From the NCBI RefSeq assembly GCF_000384255.1, contig NZ_KB913035.1, positions 905,362 to 969,361 of the forward strand: 64,000 nt of DNA, in the 5' to 3' direction. Under the pieces are notes generated by a model. The model did not search any database. It saw only the letters and a program-made list of their open reading frames with translations, and was not told the origin of the DNA. A program made the translations under genes and the position numbers. This DNA is from Methylotenera mobilis 13. Lineage in GTDB: Bacteria; Pseudomonadota; Gammaproteobacteria; Burkholderiales; Methylophilaceae. Below, in pieces: positions 8,377 through 20,200 of the stretch. Position 1 is the stretch's first letter; every line of letters begins with the position of its first letter.

Positions 8377-9461
8377 ACTATTTTTTATCATTAATCAGCA
8401 TGTTTGTAATTTTCATTGGCAATGTAAACGCTGCCGATGTGTTGATGAGTTTGGCGCAGCAGAAGAGTTTAGGTGTGGTGGTTGCACCTGTCGGTAAAAA
8501 TAACCTATTAAGTAGCCGTCGCTTTCCCGCTGAGATTGTAATTCCTGTTGGCCAAGAGCGCATAGTGAGTGCCCCGCAGTCAGGATTGTTAGATCAGATG
8601 CACGTTGCTGCTGGACAGACCGTTAAGAAGGGGCAGGTAATTGCACATTTAATTAGCCCGGATTTGTTAGGTTTGCAGCGTGATTATTTACAAGCGTTAA
8701 CACAAAAAAGACTCGCTACCAAAGCTTTAGCGCGCGACACGGAGTTGTTGAAGGATGGGATTATCGCCCAACGTCGACATCTAGAAACCGAAAGTGCGCA
8801 TGATGAAGCTAGCGCTAATTTAGCTCAACGTAAGCAAGCGTTAAAGTTGGCTGGTATGAGTGATGGAGCTATCTCAAAGTTAAGCCCATCAGCAGGTATG
8901 ATGAGTGGACTGAGTTTAGTGGCACCAATTTCTGGCCAAGTATTAGAGCAAATGGTGACAACGGGGCAACGTGTTGATATGGCGATGCCGATATATCGGA
9001 TTGCCAAAATGTCGCCGTTGTGGCTTGAAATTCACGCCCCACTGGAAGGGTTACCGTTTGTAAAAGAAGGGATGCAAGTACAGGTGCCTAAATTGCAAGC
9101 GAGTGGACATTTGATCGCAGTGATTCGTAGTGTTAACAAAGCAGATCAGACACTGCATTTACGTGCTGAAATTACAAAAGGTGCGGAAAAGTTATCCCCG
9201 GGGCAGTTTGTTGAAGCTGAAATTAACCTAGGCGGTCAATCGCAATATTTTAGTGTGCCAAAATCAGCGCTTGCAAGACAAGGAGCGAGTGCTTTGGTCT
9301 TTGCACAGACTCAAGCCGGTTTCAAACCAATTAAAGTGACGATTATTTCTGAGCAAGGAGATGATGCTGTTGTCGATGCGCCCTTTGTTGGTACAGAGAA
9401 AATTGCAGTGAGCGGTATCGCTGCAATTAAAGGTACTTGGTTGGGATTAGGGGGTGAATGA
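8373..9461 (+). CDS. Periplasmic adaptor of heavy-metal RND pump (CusB/CzcB-like)
   Basis: A 362-residue membrane-fusion protein. After a signal sequence (about 1-20) come a biotinyl-lipoyl-like half (R-I-V-S-A-P-Q-S-G-L-L-D-Q-M and G-Q-T-V-K-K-G-Q-V-I-A-H-L), a helical hairpin, the returning lipoyl half (L-V-A-P-I-S-G-Q-V-L-E) and beta-barrel domains. It links the inner-membrane pump to the outer-membrane channel. It overlaps both neighbours by four bases (ATGA). The N-terminal methionine cluster of E. coli CusB and the His-rich tails of CzcB are absent, so the metal is not predicted. Confidence 0.87.
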   Translation: MNYFLSLISMFVIFIGNVNAADVLMSLAQQKSLGVVVAPVGKNNLLSSRRFPAEIVIPVGQERIVSAPQSGLLDQMHVAAGQTVKKGQVIAHLISPDLLGLQRDYLQALTQKRLATKALARDTELLKDGIIAQRRHLETESAHDEASANLAQRKQALKLAGMSDGAISKLSPSAGMMSGLSLVAPISGQVLEQMVTTGQRVDMAMPIYRIAKMSPLWLEIHAPLEGLPFVKEGMQVQVPKLQASGHLIAVIRSVNKADQTLHLRAEITKGAEKLSPGQFVEAEINLGGQSQYFSVPKSALARQGASALVFAQTQAGFKPIKVTIISEQGDDAVVDAPFVGTEKIAVSGIAAIKGTWLGLGGE

Positions 9462-12400
9462 TGTTAGCTAAGCTGATTCAGTTTGCGCTGACGCAACGTT
9501 TGTTAATGATGATAGCTACAGTTGGTTTAGCCGCTGCAGGGGTGTTTGCTTATCAGTCATTACCAATTGATGCGTTTCCTGACGTTTCTTCGACACAAGT
9601 TAAAGTGATTGTTAAAGCACCTGGTATGACACCAGAGGAAGTAGAAGCGAGAATTACCGCACCCATAGAAGTTGAGATGTTAGGAGTTCCACACCAAGTA
9701 GGGCTTCGCTCAGTCGCTAAGTATGCGCTCACTGACATTACGGTAGACTTTGAGGACGGAACCGACATCTATTGGGCTCGGCAACAGGTTTCAGAGCGTT
9801 TAAGCGCAGTCTGGGCGAATTTACCTGACAACGCCTCTGGCGGTATGGCACCAATGACAACGCCTTTAGGTGAGATGTTCATGTTCACTGTGGAAAGTGA
9901 TGAACTGAGTTTGCAAGAGCGTCGTAGCTTGTTGGACTGGGTGATTCGCCCACAGTTGCGCACCGTGGCGGGTGTGGCTGATGTAAACGCTTTGGGTGGA
10001 TTGGTTCGTAGTTTTGAAATCGTACCAGACAACGCACGGATGTACGCACGAGGTGTGGCGATAGATCGCTTACAAGAAGTGCTTCAGACAAATAACCGAA
10101 ACGGTGGTGCAGGACGTTTGAACGATGGCGAGGGTTCTTTGCTAGTGCGCTCAGAAGGTGGTTTTAAAACTATTGAGGATGTTGAAAATACTATCGTACG
10201 CACAGATCAGGGCATGTCAGTTAAAGTAGCAGACGTTGCTACTGTCCGTATTGGCTCTATTACAAGGTATGGTGCTGTCACCAGTAATGGTCATAGTGAG
10301 TCTGTTCAAGGCTTGGTATTGGGCTTGCGTGGCGCAAACGCACAAAAAGTGGTTGAAGGGGTAAAGGCCAAGTTGGCCGAAATTGCACCGCAGTTGCCTA
10401 AAAGCGTCAAGATTAATGTATTTTATGACCGAGGTAGCTTGGTTGAGCGTGCCGTTAATACGGTAACGAAAGCATTACTAGAAGCAGTTGTACTGGTGCT
10501 GATTTTGTTAGTGTTATTTTTAGGTAATTTTAGAGCTGCACTGACCATTGCTTTTATTTTGCCACTTTCTGCGTTGTTTACTTTTCTATTGATGCGTAGT
10601 TTCGGCATGTCTGCTAATTTAATGAGTTTGGGTGGGCTCGCAATTGCAATTGGCATGCTGGTAGATGCCGCCGTCGTGGTGGTAGAAAACATCGTCTCTC
10701 ATTTGGCAGATAAAAAACAGGCAGGCGCTTTACCGCGCATGCATATTATTTATCGTGCGGTGCGAGAGGTCAGTGTGCCTGTTACCGCAGGTGTGCTGAT
10801 TATTATTACTGTATTTTTACCACTACTCACATTGCAGGGATTAGAGGGTAAGCTATTTACACCAGTCGCGCTGACAATTATGTTCGCTCTAGCTGGCTCG
10901 CTTGTATTGTCATTGACGGTAATTCCTGTACTTTCTTCCTTTTTGTTAAAAGAAGTCAGCCATGATAATCCTTGGTTGGTGCGTAAGGCATTAGCCATTT
11001 ATGAGCCAGTGTTGATTTGGTGTTTGGCACATGCAAAGGTGATTGTGATTGCTGCGCTGGTGATGCTTGCATTCAGTGGTGTCGTGTATACCCAAATAGG
11101 TAAAACTTTTATGCCTGTGATGGATGAAGGTGACATTATTATTGGGGTGGAGAAGTTGCCTTCTATCAACCTTCATCAAACCATCATCACCGATATGAAT
11201 GTTCAGCGTGCAATTTTAAGCCAAGTGCCTGAGGTGAAAGGCGTGTATTCCCGTGTAGGTTCTGATGATTTGGGACTGGATCCAATGGGGCTAAATCAAA
11301 CAGATAATTTCCTGGTACTAAAACCGATGAGTGAATGGCGCATGACAACAAAAGACGCGCTGATTGATGAGTTGCGTAAAGTGATGAACCAGTTACCTGG
11401 TTTGGCTTTTAGTTTTACCCAGCCTATTGATATGCGTGTGAACGAAATGATTTTAGGTGTGCGCGGTGATTTGGCGATTAAGATTTTTGGGCCAGACTTA
11501 CCTATGCTTGATGCTAAAGCACAGCAGATTGTTAACATCTTATCTTCTATTCCGGGTAGTCAGGATGTATACACGCCGCAAAATAGTGGTGTGCAATATT
11601 TACAAATTAAAATTGATCGAATGGCTGCAGGTCGTCTAGGTTTGAGTGTGACTGAGATTGAATCGATATTGCTGGCGCAGCTTGAAGGTAAGCAGTTGGG
11701 TGTGGTGCAAGAGGGGCAAAGGAGAACGCCAGTGTTGATTCGCGGTAGCCAAGACTTGCGTGCATCGCCCACAGATTTTGGTAATTTAATGCTGACGCTA
11801 GCTAATGGTACGAATATACCGCTCTCGGCGGTGGCTAGAATTGAGCGCGAGGAAGGGCCTGTAAAAGTAGATAGAGAGCACGGTGCGCGCCTAGTGGTAG
11901 TGACAGCCAATGTACGCAACCGTGATTTGGTGAGCTTTGTAGAAGAAGCTAAGCAGCGTGTGCAAGCTGAGGTGAAGTTTGATGAAGGCTACGGGGTGAA
12001 GTTTGGCGGGCAGTTTGAGAATCAACAAAGAGCTTCTGCACGCTTAGCGATTGTCGTCCCAGTGGCGATTGGGTTGATATTCCTATTGTTGTTTGCAACG
12101 TTTGGGTCAGTCAAGCAGGCACTACTAATTTTATCCAATATTCCATTTGCGATGATTGGAGGCGTACTCTCGTTGTGGCTTTCAGGTGAATATTTATCCG
12201 TCCCAGCATCGGTAGGTTTTATTGCTTTATTGGGGATTGCGGTTCTTAATGGTGTTGTGATGGTTAGTTATTTTAATCAGCTACAAGCGCAAGGGATGGC
12301 AATGGTAACGATTGTGGTGGAGGGCGCAAAGCGTAGATTAAGACCTGTATTGATGACTGCGAGTATTGCTGCCTTTGGGTTGGTTCCTTTGCTGTTTGCA

Positions 12401-12532
12401 ACAGGCCCTGGCTCTGAAATTCAACGACCTTTAGCGATTGTGGTGATTGGTGGGTTGGTTAGTTCAACACTACTGACTCTAGTGCTGTTGCCAATTTTTT
12501 ATCGTAGATTTTTTAATGGGGTTGCAAAATGA
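9458..12532 (+). CDS. Heavy-metal RND efflux transporter, CusA/CzcA family
   Basis: A 1024-residue proton-driven inner-membrane pump with the twelve-span RND plan: one span near the N-terminus, a large periplasmic loop, a six-span block (about 335-530), a second loop and a final block (about 860-1020). The fourth-span motif I-G-M-L-V-D-A-A-V-V-V-V-E-N, with Asp403 as likely proton-relay residue, is closer to the V-D-A-A form of monovalent-metal pumps (CusA) than to the D-F-G...V-D-G-A form of Zn/Co pumps. The key methionines of CusA are not evident, so substrate is uncertain. It is translationally coupled to the adaptor and to the DUF3240 gene. Confidence 0.9.
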   Translation: MMLAKLIQFALTQRLLMMIATVGLAAAGVFAYQSLPIDAFPDVSSTQVKVIVKAPGMTPEEVEARITAPIEVEMLGVPHQVGLRSVAKYALTDITVDFEDGTDIYWARQQVSERLSAVWANLPDNASGGMAPMTTPLGEMFMFTVESDELSLQERRSLLDWVIRPQLRTVAGVADVNALGGLVRSFEIVPDNARMYARGVAIDRLQEVLQTNNRNGGAGRLNDGEGSLLVRSEGGFKTIEDVENTIVRTDQGMSVKVADVATVRIGSITRYGAVTSNGHSESVQGLVLGLRGANAQKVVEGVKAKLAEIAPQLPKSVKINVFYDRGSLVERAVNTVTKALLEAVVLVLILLVLFLGNFRAALTIAFILPLSALFTFLLMRSFGMSANLMSLGGLAIAIGMLVDAAVVVVENIVSHLADKKQAGALPRMHIIYRAVREVSVPVTAGVLIIITVFLPLLTLQGLEGKLFTPVALTIMFALAGSLVLSLTVIPVLSSFLLKEVSHDNPWLVRKALAIYEPVLIWCLAHAKVIVIAALVMLAFSGVVYTQIGKTFMPVMDEGDIIIGVEKLPSINLHQTIITDMNVQRAILSQVPEVKGVYSRVGSDDLGLDPMGLNQTDNFLVLKPMSEWRMTTKDALIDELRKVMNQLPGLAFSFTQPIDMRVNEMILGVRGDLAIKIFGPDLPMLDAKAQQIVNILSSIPGSQDVYTPQNSGVQYLQIKIDRMAAGRLGLSVTEIESILLAQLEGKQLGVVQEGQRRTPVLIRGSQDLRASPTDFGNLMLTLANGTNIPLSAVARIEREEGPVKVDREHGARLVVVTANVRNRDLVSFVEEAKQRVQAEVKFDEGYGVKFGGQFENQQRASARLAIVVPVAIGLIFLLLFATFGSVKQALLILSNIPFAMIGGVLSLWLSGEYLSVPASVGFIALLGIAVLNGVVMVSYFNQLQAQGMAMVTIVVEGAKRRLRPVLMTASIAAFGLVPLLFATGPGSEIQRPLAIVVIGGLVSSTLLTLVLLPIFYRRFFNGVAK

Positions 12533-12855
12533 ATCTGGATACCATTCCACAAGGCCTGTTAATACTGATTGCTCCAGTGAGTTTAGAAGAAGTTTTAGTC
12601 GATTTGTTGTTACAAAAAAACGAGATATCAGGATTTACTTCGAGTAATGTAAGCGGGCATGGAAGACACCATGCTGAAAGCAGCTCGCAACTGAGTATGC
12701 TAGAGCAAGTTGCAGGTCGCCAAAAACGAGTGCAATTGATGATGCATGCTAGTATTTGTGAGTTACAAAGCTTAGTGGCCGAACTAAAGCAAACGTTTAG
12801 TGATGCTGGCATGCACTACATATTGATGCCAGTCACAGAAGCACAACCTATATGA
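12529..12855 (+). CDS. DUF3240-family protein coupled to RND pump
   Basis: A 108-residue soluble protein whose start overlaps the pump stop by four bases. The pattern (L-I-L-I-A-P-V-S-L-E-E-V-L-V-D-L-L, then H-G-R-H-H, L-S-M-L-E-Q-V-A-G-R-Q-K-R-V-Q) fits DUF3240, a family found at the end of CusCBA/CzcCBA-like operons and predicted to take a ferredoxin-like, PII-like fold. Function is unproven; a cytosolic metal-sensing or pump-modulating role is inferred from its constant partnership and its histidine cluster at about residues 41-46. Confidence 0.75.
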   Translation: MNLDTIPQGLLILIAPVSLEEVLVDLLLQKNEISGFTSSNVSGHGRHHAESSSQLSMLEQVAGRQKRVQLMMHASICELQSLVAELKQTFSDAGMHYILMPVTEAQPI

Positions 12856-13076
12856 AGTTTGATGTAAGATAGTCATGTGAATATGGTGGGTATTTTTTCT
12901 TTTTTATTGATTGGAAATTGTCTTACATAATAAATGAAGGCTAAGCCTGTCTTGCCTCTGCTCGTTGTTTTATATAAAAATATGACTAAGTTTTTATGGT
13001 GGCTAGATAGTCAGTTGCGGTATCCAGCAGTAAAATTGTGGTAATTATTTATAAAATCAACAATGTAGAGATTAAT

Positions 13077-14183
13077 ATGCTGACTGAAACAAAAGAAACC
13101 ATACTCATTGTTGATGATGTCGCAGAGAACTTGCATATATTAAGTGAGTTATTAATGCCATCGTACCGTGTGTTAGTGGCGACCTCCGGGCTAAGTGCGT
13201 TGCGTATCTCGGAAGCAGTCCCTAAGCCTGATCTGATATTGCTAGATGTCATGATGCCAGAAGTTGATGGCTATACCGTACTGAGTCGATTAAAGCAGAA
13301 TCCTGCTACCCAAGATATTCCTGTGATATTTGTCACCGCGCTATCTGAATCTGATGATGAAGAAAAAGGTTTGCGGCTTGGTGCTGTCGATTACATTGCC
13401 AAACCAATTAAGCCGGCAGTGGTATTGGCACGTGTACGCACGCAGCTAGATGTAAAGCGCGCACGTGAGTGGCTCAAGAGTGAAAATGACTTACTTGAAG
13501 CTGAAGTTGCTAAGCGCATGGCAGAAAACGACCTCACGCAACAAGTCAGTATCCGAGCACTAGCGCATCTAGCTGAAATTCGCGATCCCGAGACTGGCAA
13601 TCATATTCGCCGCACACAAAGTTATGTTCACTGCCTAGCTTCAGGCTTAAAACAACGCTCACCTTATACAGAGTTGATGACAGATCGTTATATTGATCTG
13701 CTTGCACGTTCAGCCCCTTTGCATGATATTGGCAAGGTGGGTATTCCTGATTACATTTTACTTAAACCGGGCAAGTTAACAGAAGAAGAGTTCACCATCA
13801 TGAAAACCCATGCTAAGTTGGGCAGTGATGCGATTCAGAAAGCGGAGGATGAAGTGAGCACACCCTTGCCATTTCTACTTTTTGCTAAGGAGATTGCACA
13901 TTGGCATCATGAAAAATGGGATGGTAGTGGTTATCCAGATGGTCTTGCTGGCGAAGCAATTCCTTTGTCTGCACGTATTATGGCGTTAGCCGATGTATAT
14001 GATGCTTTAACCTCAGTCCGCCCGTACAAAGTGGCGATGTCCAGTGAGGCTGCACGCGATATTATTGTGGCAGGTAAAGCTAAGCACTTTGACCCAACAC
14101 TTGTTGAAATATTTCTTGAGAATCTCGATGAGTTTGTTGCCATTGGCAACCGCTTTGCTGATGTGGATTCAGGCACAGCTTAA
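13077..14183 (+). CDS. RpfG-type response regulator with HD-GYP phosphodiesterase domain
   Basis: A receiver domain (about 8-125; phosphoacceptor Asp57 in L-L-D-V-M-M-P) is joined by a coiled linker to an HD-GYP domain (about 155-350) with metal-binding His216-Asp217 in H-D-I-G-K-V-G and G-Y-P at 285-287. This fold hydrolyses cyclic di-GMP. I chose the ATG at 13077 because M-L-T-E-T-K-E leads straight into the receiver; a GTG at 13038 would add 13 residues. The hybrid kinase begins 38 bp after its stop on the same strand and is the obvious phosphate donor, linking a multi-PAS sensor to cyclic di-GMP breakdown. Confidence 0.9.
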   Translation: MLTETKETILIVDDVAENLHILSELLMPSYRVLVATSGLSALRISEAVPKPDLILLDVMMPEVDGYTVLSRLKQNPATQDIPVIFVTALSESDDEEKGLRLGAVDYIAKPIKPAVVLARVRTQLDVKRAREWLKSENDLLEAEVAKRMAENDLTQQVSIRALAHLAEIRDPETGNHIRRTQSYVHCLASGLKQRSPYTELMTDRYIDLLARSAPLHDIGKVGIPDYILLKPGKLTEEEFTIMKTHAKLGSDAIQKAEDEVSTPLPFLLFAKEIAHWHHEKWDGSGYPDGLAGEAIPLSARIMALADVYDALTSVRPYKVAMSSEAARDIIVAGKAKHFDPTLVEIFLENLDEFVAIGNRFADVDSGTA

Positions 14184-14221
14184 AAATTAGTTGTTTTAAA
14201 ATGTCCACTAGGCACTAGGCG

Positions 14222-17200
14222 ATGAAAAATAAGAATAATCTACTCCCTACAAATTTCATCGAACATACTGTTCCTCGAATTAAAATTCTTAAACCAGTCA
14301 TCGTTTATGCGGTTCTTGCAAGTGTATGGATACTTTTTTCTGATAAAGCCTTAATGCAGCTCTTTGAGAGCTCAGATCTTGTCGAGTTGTTTAGTATGCT
14401 AAAGGGCTGGCTATTCGTTGCGGTGACTAGCATTCTGCTTTATTTAGTTCTCGACAACCTTCAAAAATACTTGCTTCAAAAAAACGCACAAACAGGTCAG
14501 CTTGAAGTTGCCCAGATAAAAAAAGCTCGCCTTGATATCCTAAAGCCGGTCTTTGTTTATGCGCTGTTATCTGGTGTTTGGATACTTTTCTCAGATAAGT
14601 TTGTGATGAGGTTGTTTACCCAGGCGGGCCAAATAGAGTTTGCAATGAGTGTTAAAGGCTGGCTTTTTGTCGCCATTACCAGTGGGCTGTTCTATTTTCT
14701 GCTGAATGTTTGGTGTGAAAAAATAGCCATGAGGGCGATTAGCTATGAACAAAAAAGAAGTTTCTCACCAGTTAATCACATGTATTCATCTTTTGCTTTA
14801 CTTACATTGATTGTTCCGTTAATTGGGATTAGTTTTTATAAATTACAAGCACCACAGCTTGAGAATGAGGCAATCAGCGATTTAAAGGTAATTGCCAACC
14901 TTAAAGCGGATCAAATTCAACATTGGATGCTAGAGCGTTCTGGTGATGTTGATATTTTATTAGCATCAGATGGTTTAATGAGACAGATTCAAAAGTTTTC
15001 ACAAAGCCAATTTGATCCACAACGCGCCAACCAGATTCAGCGTAGGTTTAATACTTATATTCAATCCTATGGGTATGACAATCTTATGTTGGTTGATCAG
15101 CACGGTAAAGTTTTAGTCAATACCAACACTGAAAATCCAACGTTACACGTTAATCAAGCATTACTTACTTTGGCTCTTAAACAACAGTCAACAAAATTTA
15201 GCAATTTGATGCTTGATACTGATGGTGAGGTGTATTTAGATTGGATCGCCCCATTGCCTGCGATGTATGTGAAAGAGCAACAACATGCGGTCGCTATTGT
15301 ATTAAGGGTTTCAGCTAAGCAATTTTTATATCCTTTAATTCAGACATGGCCTACAGCCAGCACAACAGCAGAAACCTTATTGGTACGTCAACAAGGTGAT
15401 GAGATTATTTTTCTTAATCAGTTGAGACATCGACAAAGTACTGCACTTAAGCTCAAATTTTCAACTAAAAAAGCTCCTCTACCCGCTAAATTTTCTTTAA
15501 GTAATACTGGGGCAGGTACTGTAAAAGCCAAAGATTATCGCGCCCATAATGTCATTGCAGCCTATGTGCCAGTAAAGGGAACAGATTGGCGTCTAATCGC
15601 TAAAATAGATGAAGACGAAGTTTTTGCACAACTTTGGAACAGCTTGTATTGGATTAGTTTAATTGCTTTCGCAGGCATTTTCGCCATGATGATGACGCTG
15701 GTGATGCTTTGGAGGCAGCAACAGCGCGCTCAACAGTTGGTTATGTTGGCAGAGAAAAACCAAAGTAACCAATTGCTTGCAATGCTTGCAGAGAACTCCT
15801 CCGATTCAATTTATATTAAGGACATTGAAGGACGCTACTTACTGGTGAACCCAGAAGCTGCAAAAGCGCTTGGTGGTAGTGCTGAAGATATTATTGGTAA
15901 GACTGATGCTGAAATTCTCCCAGCTGAAGTGGCCAAAAATTTTAGAGAAAACGACTTACTCACTATAGAAAACATGGTATTGCAAACCTATGAAGAAGAG
16001 TTAGTGACGCTTCATGGTGTTCGTACTTATCTGGCTTCTAAAGGCCCTATGCGTAATGCTCAAGGTGAGGTGGTGGGTTTGTTTGGTATCTCTCGCGATA
16101 TTACAGAGAGAAAAGATATTGAGGATAGTTTACGCGATAGTGAGCAATTACTAAAAGAAGCGCAAAGCATTGCTAAATTAGGTAATTGGACCTTAGATCA
16201 TCACACGGGTAGGTTGTTCTGGAGTGATCAGGTGTATGCCCTATTTGAGTTAACTCCTCAGTCTTTTGATGCTACCTATGAAGCATTCTTAGCGGCAATC
16301 CATCCTGATGATAAGGAGCATGTTGATACTGTCTATCAGCACTCCATCACTCATCAAACAGGCTATGAGATCGAGCATCGGATTTTGATGCATGATGGCC
16401 GTGTTAAGTGGGTGCAAGAGCGCTGTTTTACCTTGTTTGATGAGTTAGGTAAGCCTTTAACCTCTCATGGTACCGTGCAAGATATTACTGAGCGTATCCA
16501 GGCTGAAGCCGCTGTTTCACGCGGTCGTGATTTGTTGTTCAAAGTGATTGATACTGCGCCGGTGAGAGTCTTTTGGAAAGATCGCGATTTACGTTACCTA
16601 GGATGTAATACTTTATTTGCTAAAGATTCGGGTTTAGCACATCCACAAGACTTAATTGGTAAGGATGATTATCAAATGAGTTGGGCTACCGAAGCCGCTC
16701 TGTATCGTGCAGATGATCAGGCCGTGATGGACTCAGGGGTAGCCAAGTTGTTTTATGAAGAACAACAAACGACTAAGGATGGTAATGCGCTTTGGTTACG
16801 TACCTCTAAAGTCCCTCTTAAGGACGAGGATGATCACGTTGTCGGTATTTTGGGTGTATATGAGGACATTACTCAGCAGAAGCTAGCCGAAGCAAAAATT
16901 AAGCGTTTAACACAGCTTTATGCAGTGTTAAGTTACTGCAATCAAGCCATTGTCCGTAGTGGTCATCAAGATGAGTTGTTTGAACGTATTTGTCATGACA
17001 CCGTTGAGTTTGGCAGTTTAAAAATGGCATGGATAGGCTTGATCGATGACGAAAGTCAGCTGATTAAACCAGTCGCAATACATGGTGATTTACACCATTA
17101 CATGGCAGACGTGCATATTTCAATAGATGCTGACAGCCCGTTCGGTAAGGGGCCGACTGGTACAGCCGTACGTGAAAATCACCCAGTTTGGATTCAGGAT

Positions 17201-20200
17201 TTTATCAACGATCCACGTACCACTGCTTGGCATGAGCGTGGTGAGCATTCGGGCTGGAAAGCGTCTGCTGCATTACCCATTAGTTGTAACGGTATTACCA
17301 TAGGTGCTTTTAATATTTACGCCGGTGAGGTCAATGCGTTTGATCATGAGGTGCAATCCTTGCTCATCGAAATGGCAAACGATATTAGTTTTGCGCTAGA
17401 TGCGTTTGCCCGCGATGAAGCACGTAAAACGATTGAGCTCGCATTACAAGCATCAGAAGAGCGTTTGCAGCTGGTGTTGCGTGGCTCACGAGATGCCCCT
17501 TGGGATTGGAACCTTGCCACTAACGATTTGTATTACTCTGACCACTGGTGGTCTATGTTAGGTTATCAGCCTAATGAACTTACTGTTGGTGCAGGCTTAT
17601 GGCAACAGATTGTGCATCCTGATGATTTAGACTTGGTCAATCAGGCTTTTGATGAGGTCATAAAAGGTAGTTCTAACAGCTATGAAATTGAGTTTAGAAT
17701 GCGACACAAAGATGGACATTATGTGCCCGTGTTGTCTCGAGGCTTTATTTTGCGTGATGAACATGGCACACCATTGCGAGTATCAGGTACCAACTCAGAC
17801 CTTACTGAACGTAAACAGGCAGAAGCCGAGCGCGAGCAAGCGGCAAGCTTGCTGAAAAAAATTACGAATCGTTTGCCAGGTATGGTGTATCAATACCGAT
17901 TGCGTGCGGATGGCAGTGCATGCTTCCCATATGCAAGCGAAGGGATTCAAGAGGTTTATCGTGTGAGTGCAGAGGAGGTCATGAATGATGCATCTTCAGT
18001 GCTTTCGATCATTCATCCTGATGACTACGACGGTGTTGTCAGCTCTATTCAAGCATCAGCAAAAGCATTAACGCCATGGCGTTATGAATATCGCGTTAAA
18101 TTTAGCGATCAAACCGTGCGCTGGTTATCTGGTAATGCAATGCCTGAAAATGACCTTGATGGCAGCGTACTTTGGCATGGATTTATTGCGGACGTCACCG
18201 AACGAAAGGCCAATGAAGAGCAAATTCGCAAACTTTCACAAGCGATAGAACAAAGCCCAGAAAGCGTGGTGATTTCTAATACACAAGCTCAAATCGAGTA
18301 TGTGAATCAGGCATTTGTAGATGCTACGGGGTATAGCAGAGAAGACGTGATTGGAAAAAACTCTAATATATTGCACTCAGGACAAACGCCAAAAGCCACC
18401 TACGAAGAGATGTGGGCAAAGCTGAGCGAAGGATTGGCATGGAAAGGAGAGTTTGTTAATCGACGTAAGGATGGCTCTGAGTACTACGAGTTTGCGATTA
18501 TTACTCCGCTACGAGCTGCAGATGGCAGCGTCATCAATTATGTCGCAGTTAAAGAAGACATTACCGAGAAAAAACGTGTTGCGGTAGAGTTAGATCAACA
18601 TCGTAATCATCTAGAAGGACTCATCCAAAGTCGTACTTTTGAGCTCAGTCAGGCGCGTGAGCAGGCAGAAGCCGCTAATCACGCCAAGAGTACTTTCTTG
18701 GCAAATATGAGTCATGAGATTCGTACCCCAATGAATGCAATTATCGGGTTGACCCATTTGTTACGTCGCGCAGGGGCAACGCCGCAGCAAGTAGAGCGTT
18801 TGGATAAGATTGATGGGGCAAGCCGCCATCTACTCACGATCATTAATGACATTCTAGATCTCTCCAAAATCGAGTCTGGTAAACTGGTGCTTGAGACAAC
18901 GGACTTTTATTTATCTAGCGTGTTAGATAACATTGATTCGATTATAGGCGAGAGCGCGCGTGATAAAGGCTTGCAGGTTGAAATAGACCGTGGTGACGTT
19001 CCACCACTGTTACGTGGAGATCCTACGCGTTTGCGTCAGGCACTATTGAACTACGCAGCGAATGCAATCAAGTTTACGGATCAAGGCAAGGTGAGTTTAA
19101 GCGCTAGGCTCCTAGAGGATAACGGGAACGACTTCCTCGTTCGGTTTGAAGTGCGAGATACTGGTATAGGCATTAGTCCAGAACGTGCCAATAAGTTATT
19201 TCAAGTGTTTGAGCAGGCTGATACTTCTATTACTAGGAAATATGGTGGTACTGGCTTAGGGCTTGCCATTACGCGTAAATTAGCCAATATGATGGGTGGC
19301 GAAGTTGGTGTTGATAGTGAAGTTGGCCAAGGCAGTACATTTTGGTTTACCGCAAGACTGCAACGAGGCCAAGACTCTTCAGCCTCAACATACGGCACTT
19401 CTGTACTAAGTGATGCTGAATCACAGCTCAAGCTAAATCATTCAGGAGCCAAAATATTATTAGCAGATGATAGCGCGATTAATCGAGAAGTCGCGGTAGA
19501 AATGTTACGTAATGCCGGCTTGATATTAGATACAGTGGCCGATGGTGTAGAGGCTATTGGCAGAGTAAAACAGCAAAAATATGATTTGGTATTAATGGAT
19601 ATGTTTATGCCGAATATGGGCGGTATAGAAGCTACGCAACTAATCCGTACATTGCCTGATTATGAAAAAACACCGATTATTGCCATGACTGCGAATGCGT
19701 TTGATGAAGATCGTAGCGCCTGTTTTAACGCCGGCATGAACGACTTTATTGCGAAACCAGTTGAGCCTAAATTGTTTTACACGACCTTGTTGAAGTGGCT
19801 ACCAGTTAAGCACATAGCGAGCGGTGATGTGATTGATACAGCAGTAGATCAAGAAAGTGTAGCGACATCTGATCTATCAAGCATGGATGGTCATGTTGTG
19901 TTGCCACCTGAGCACAGTGCCGTAGCTCAGGTGGCGCTGGAGCAACTGCGCACCATGTCAGGTTTAAATATATCCAGAGTGCTTGAAGCACTGCGTGGCA
20001 ATGTTGAGAAATACCTTAGCCTATTGGCGGAGTTTATCAACTCACATGCTGACGATGCCGCGCAACTAGAGCGCTTGATTAGCCAAAGTGATTACGTTGC
20101 CGCAAGGCATTCAGCACACGCGCTAAAAGGCGCTGCCGCCACATTGGGGGCAGATAGTCTAGCTTTGTGTGCGAGTGAGCTAGAGACGTTACTGCGCGAA

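Noticed and set aside
13038-13076. GTG start 13 codons before the HD-GYP regulator ATG
   Set aside because: The extra residues (V-I-I-Y-K-I-N) have no counterpart in receiver domains and there is no Shine-Dalgarno sequence; the ATG at 13077 fits better.
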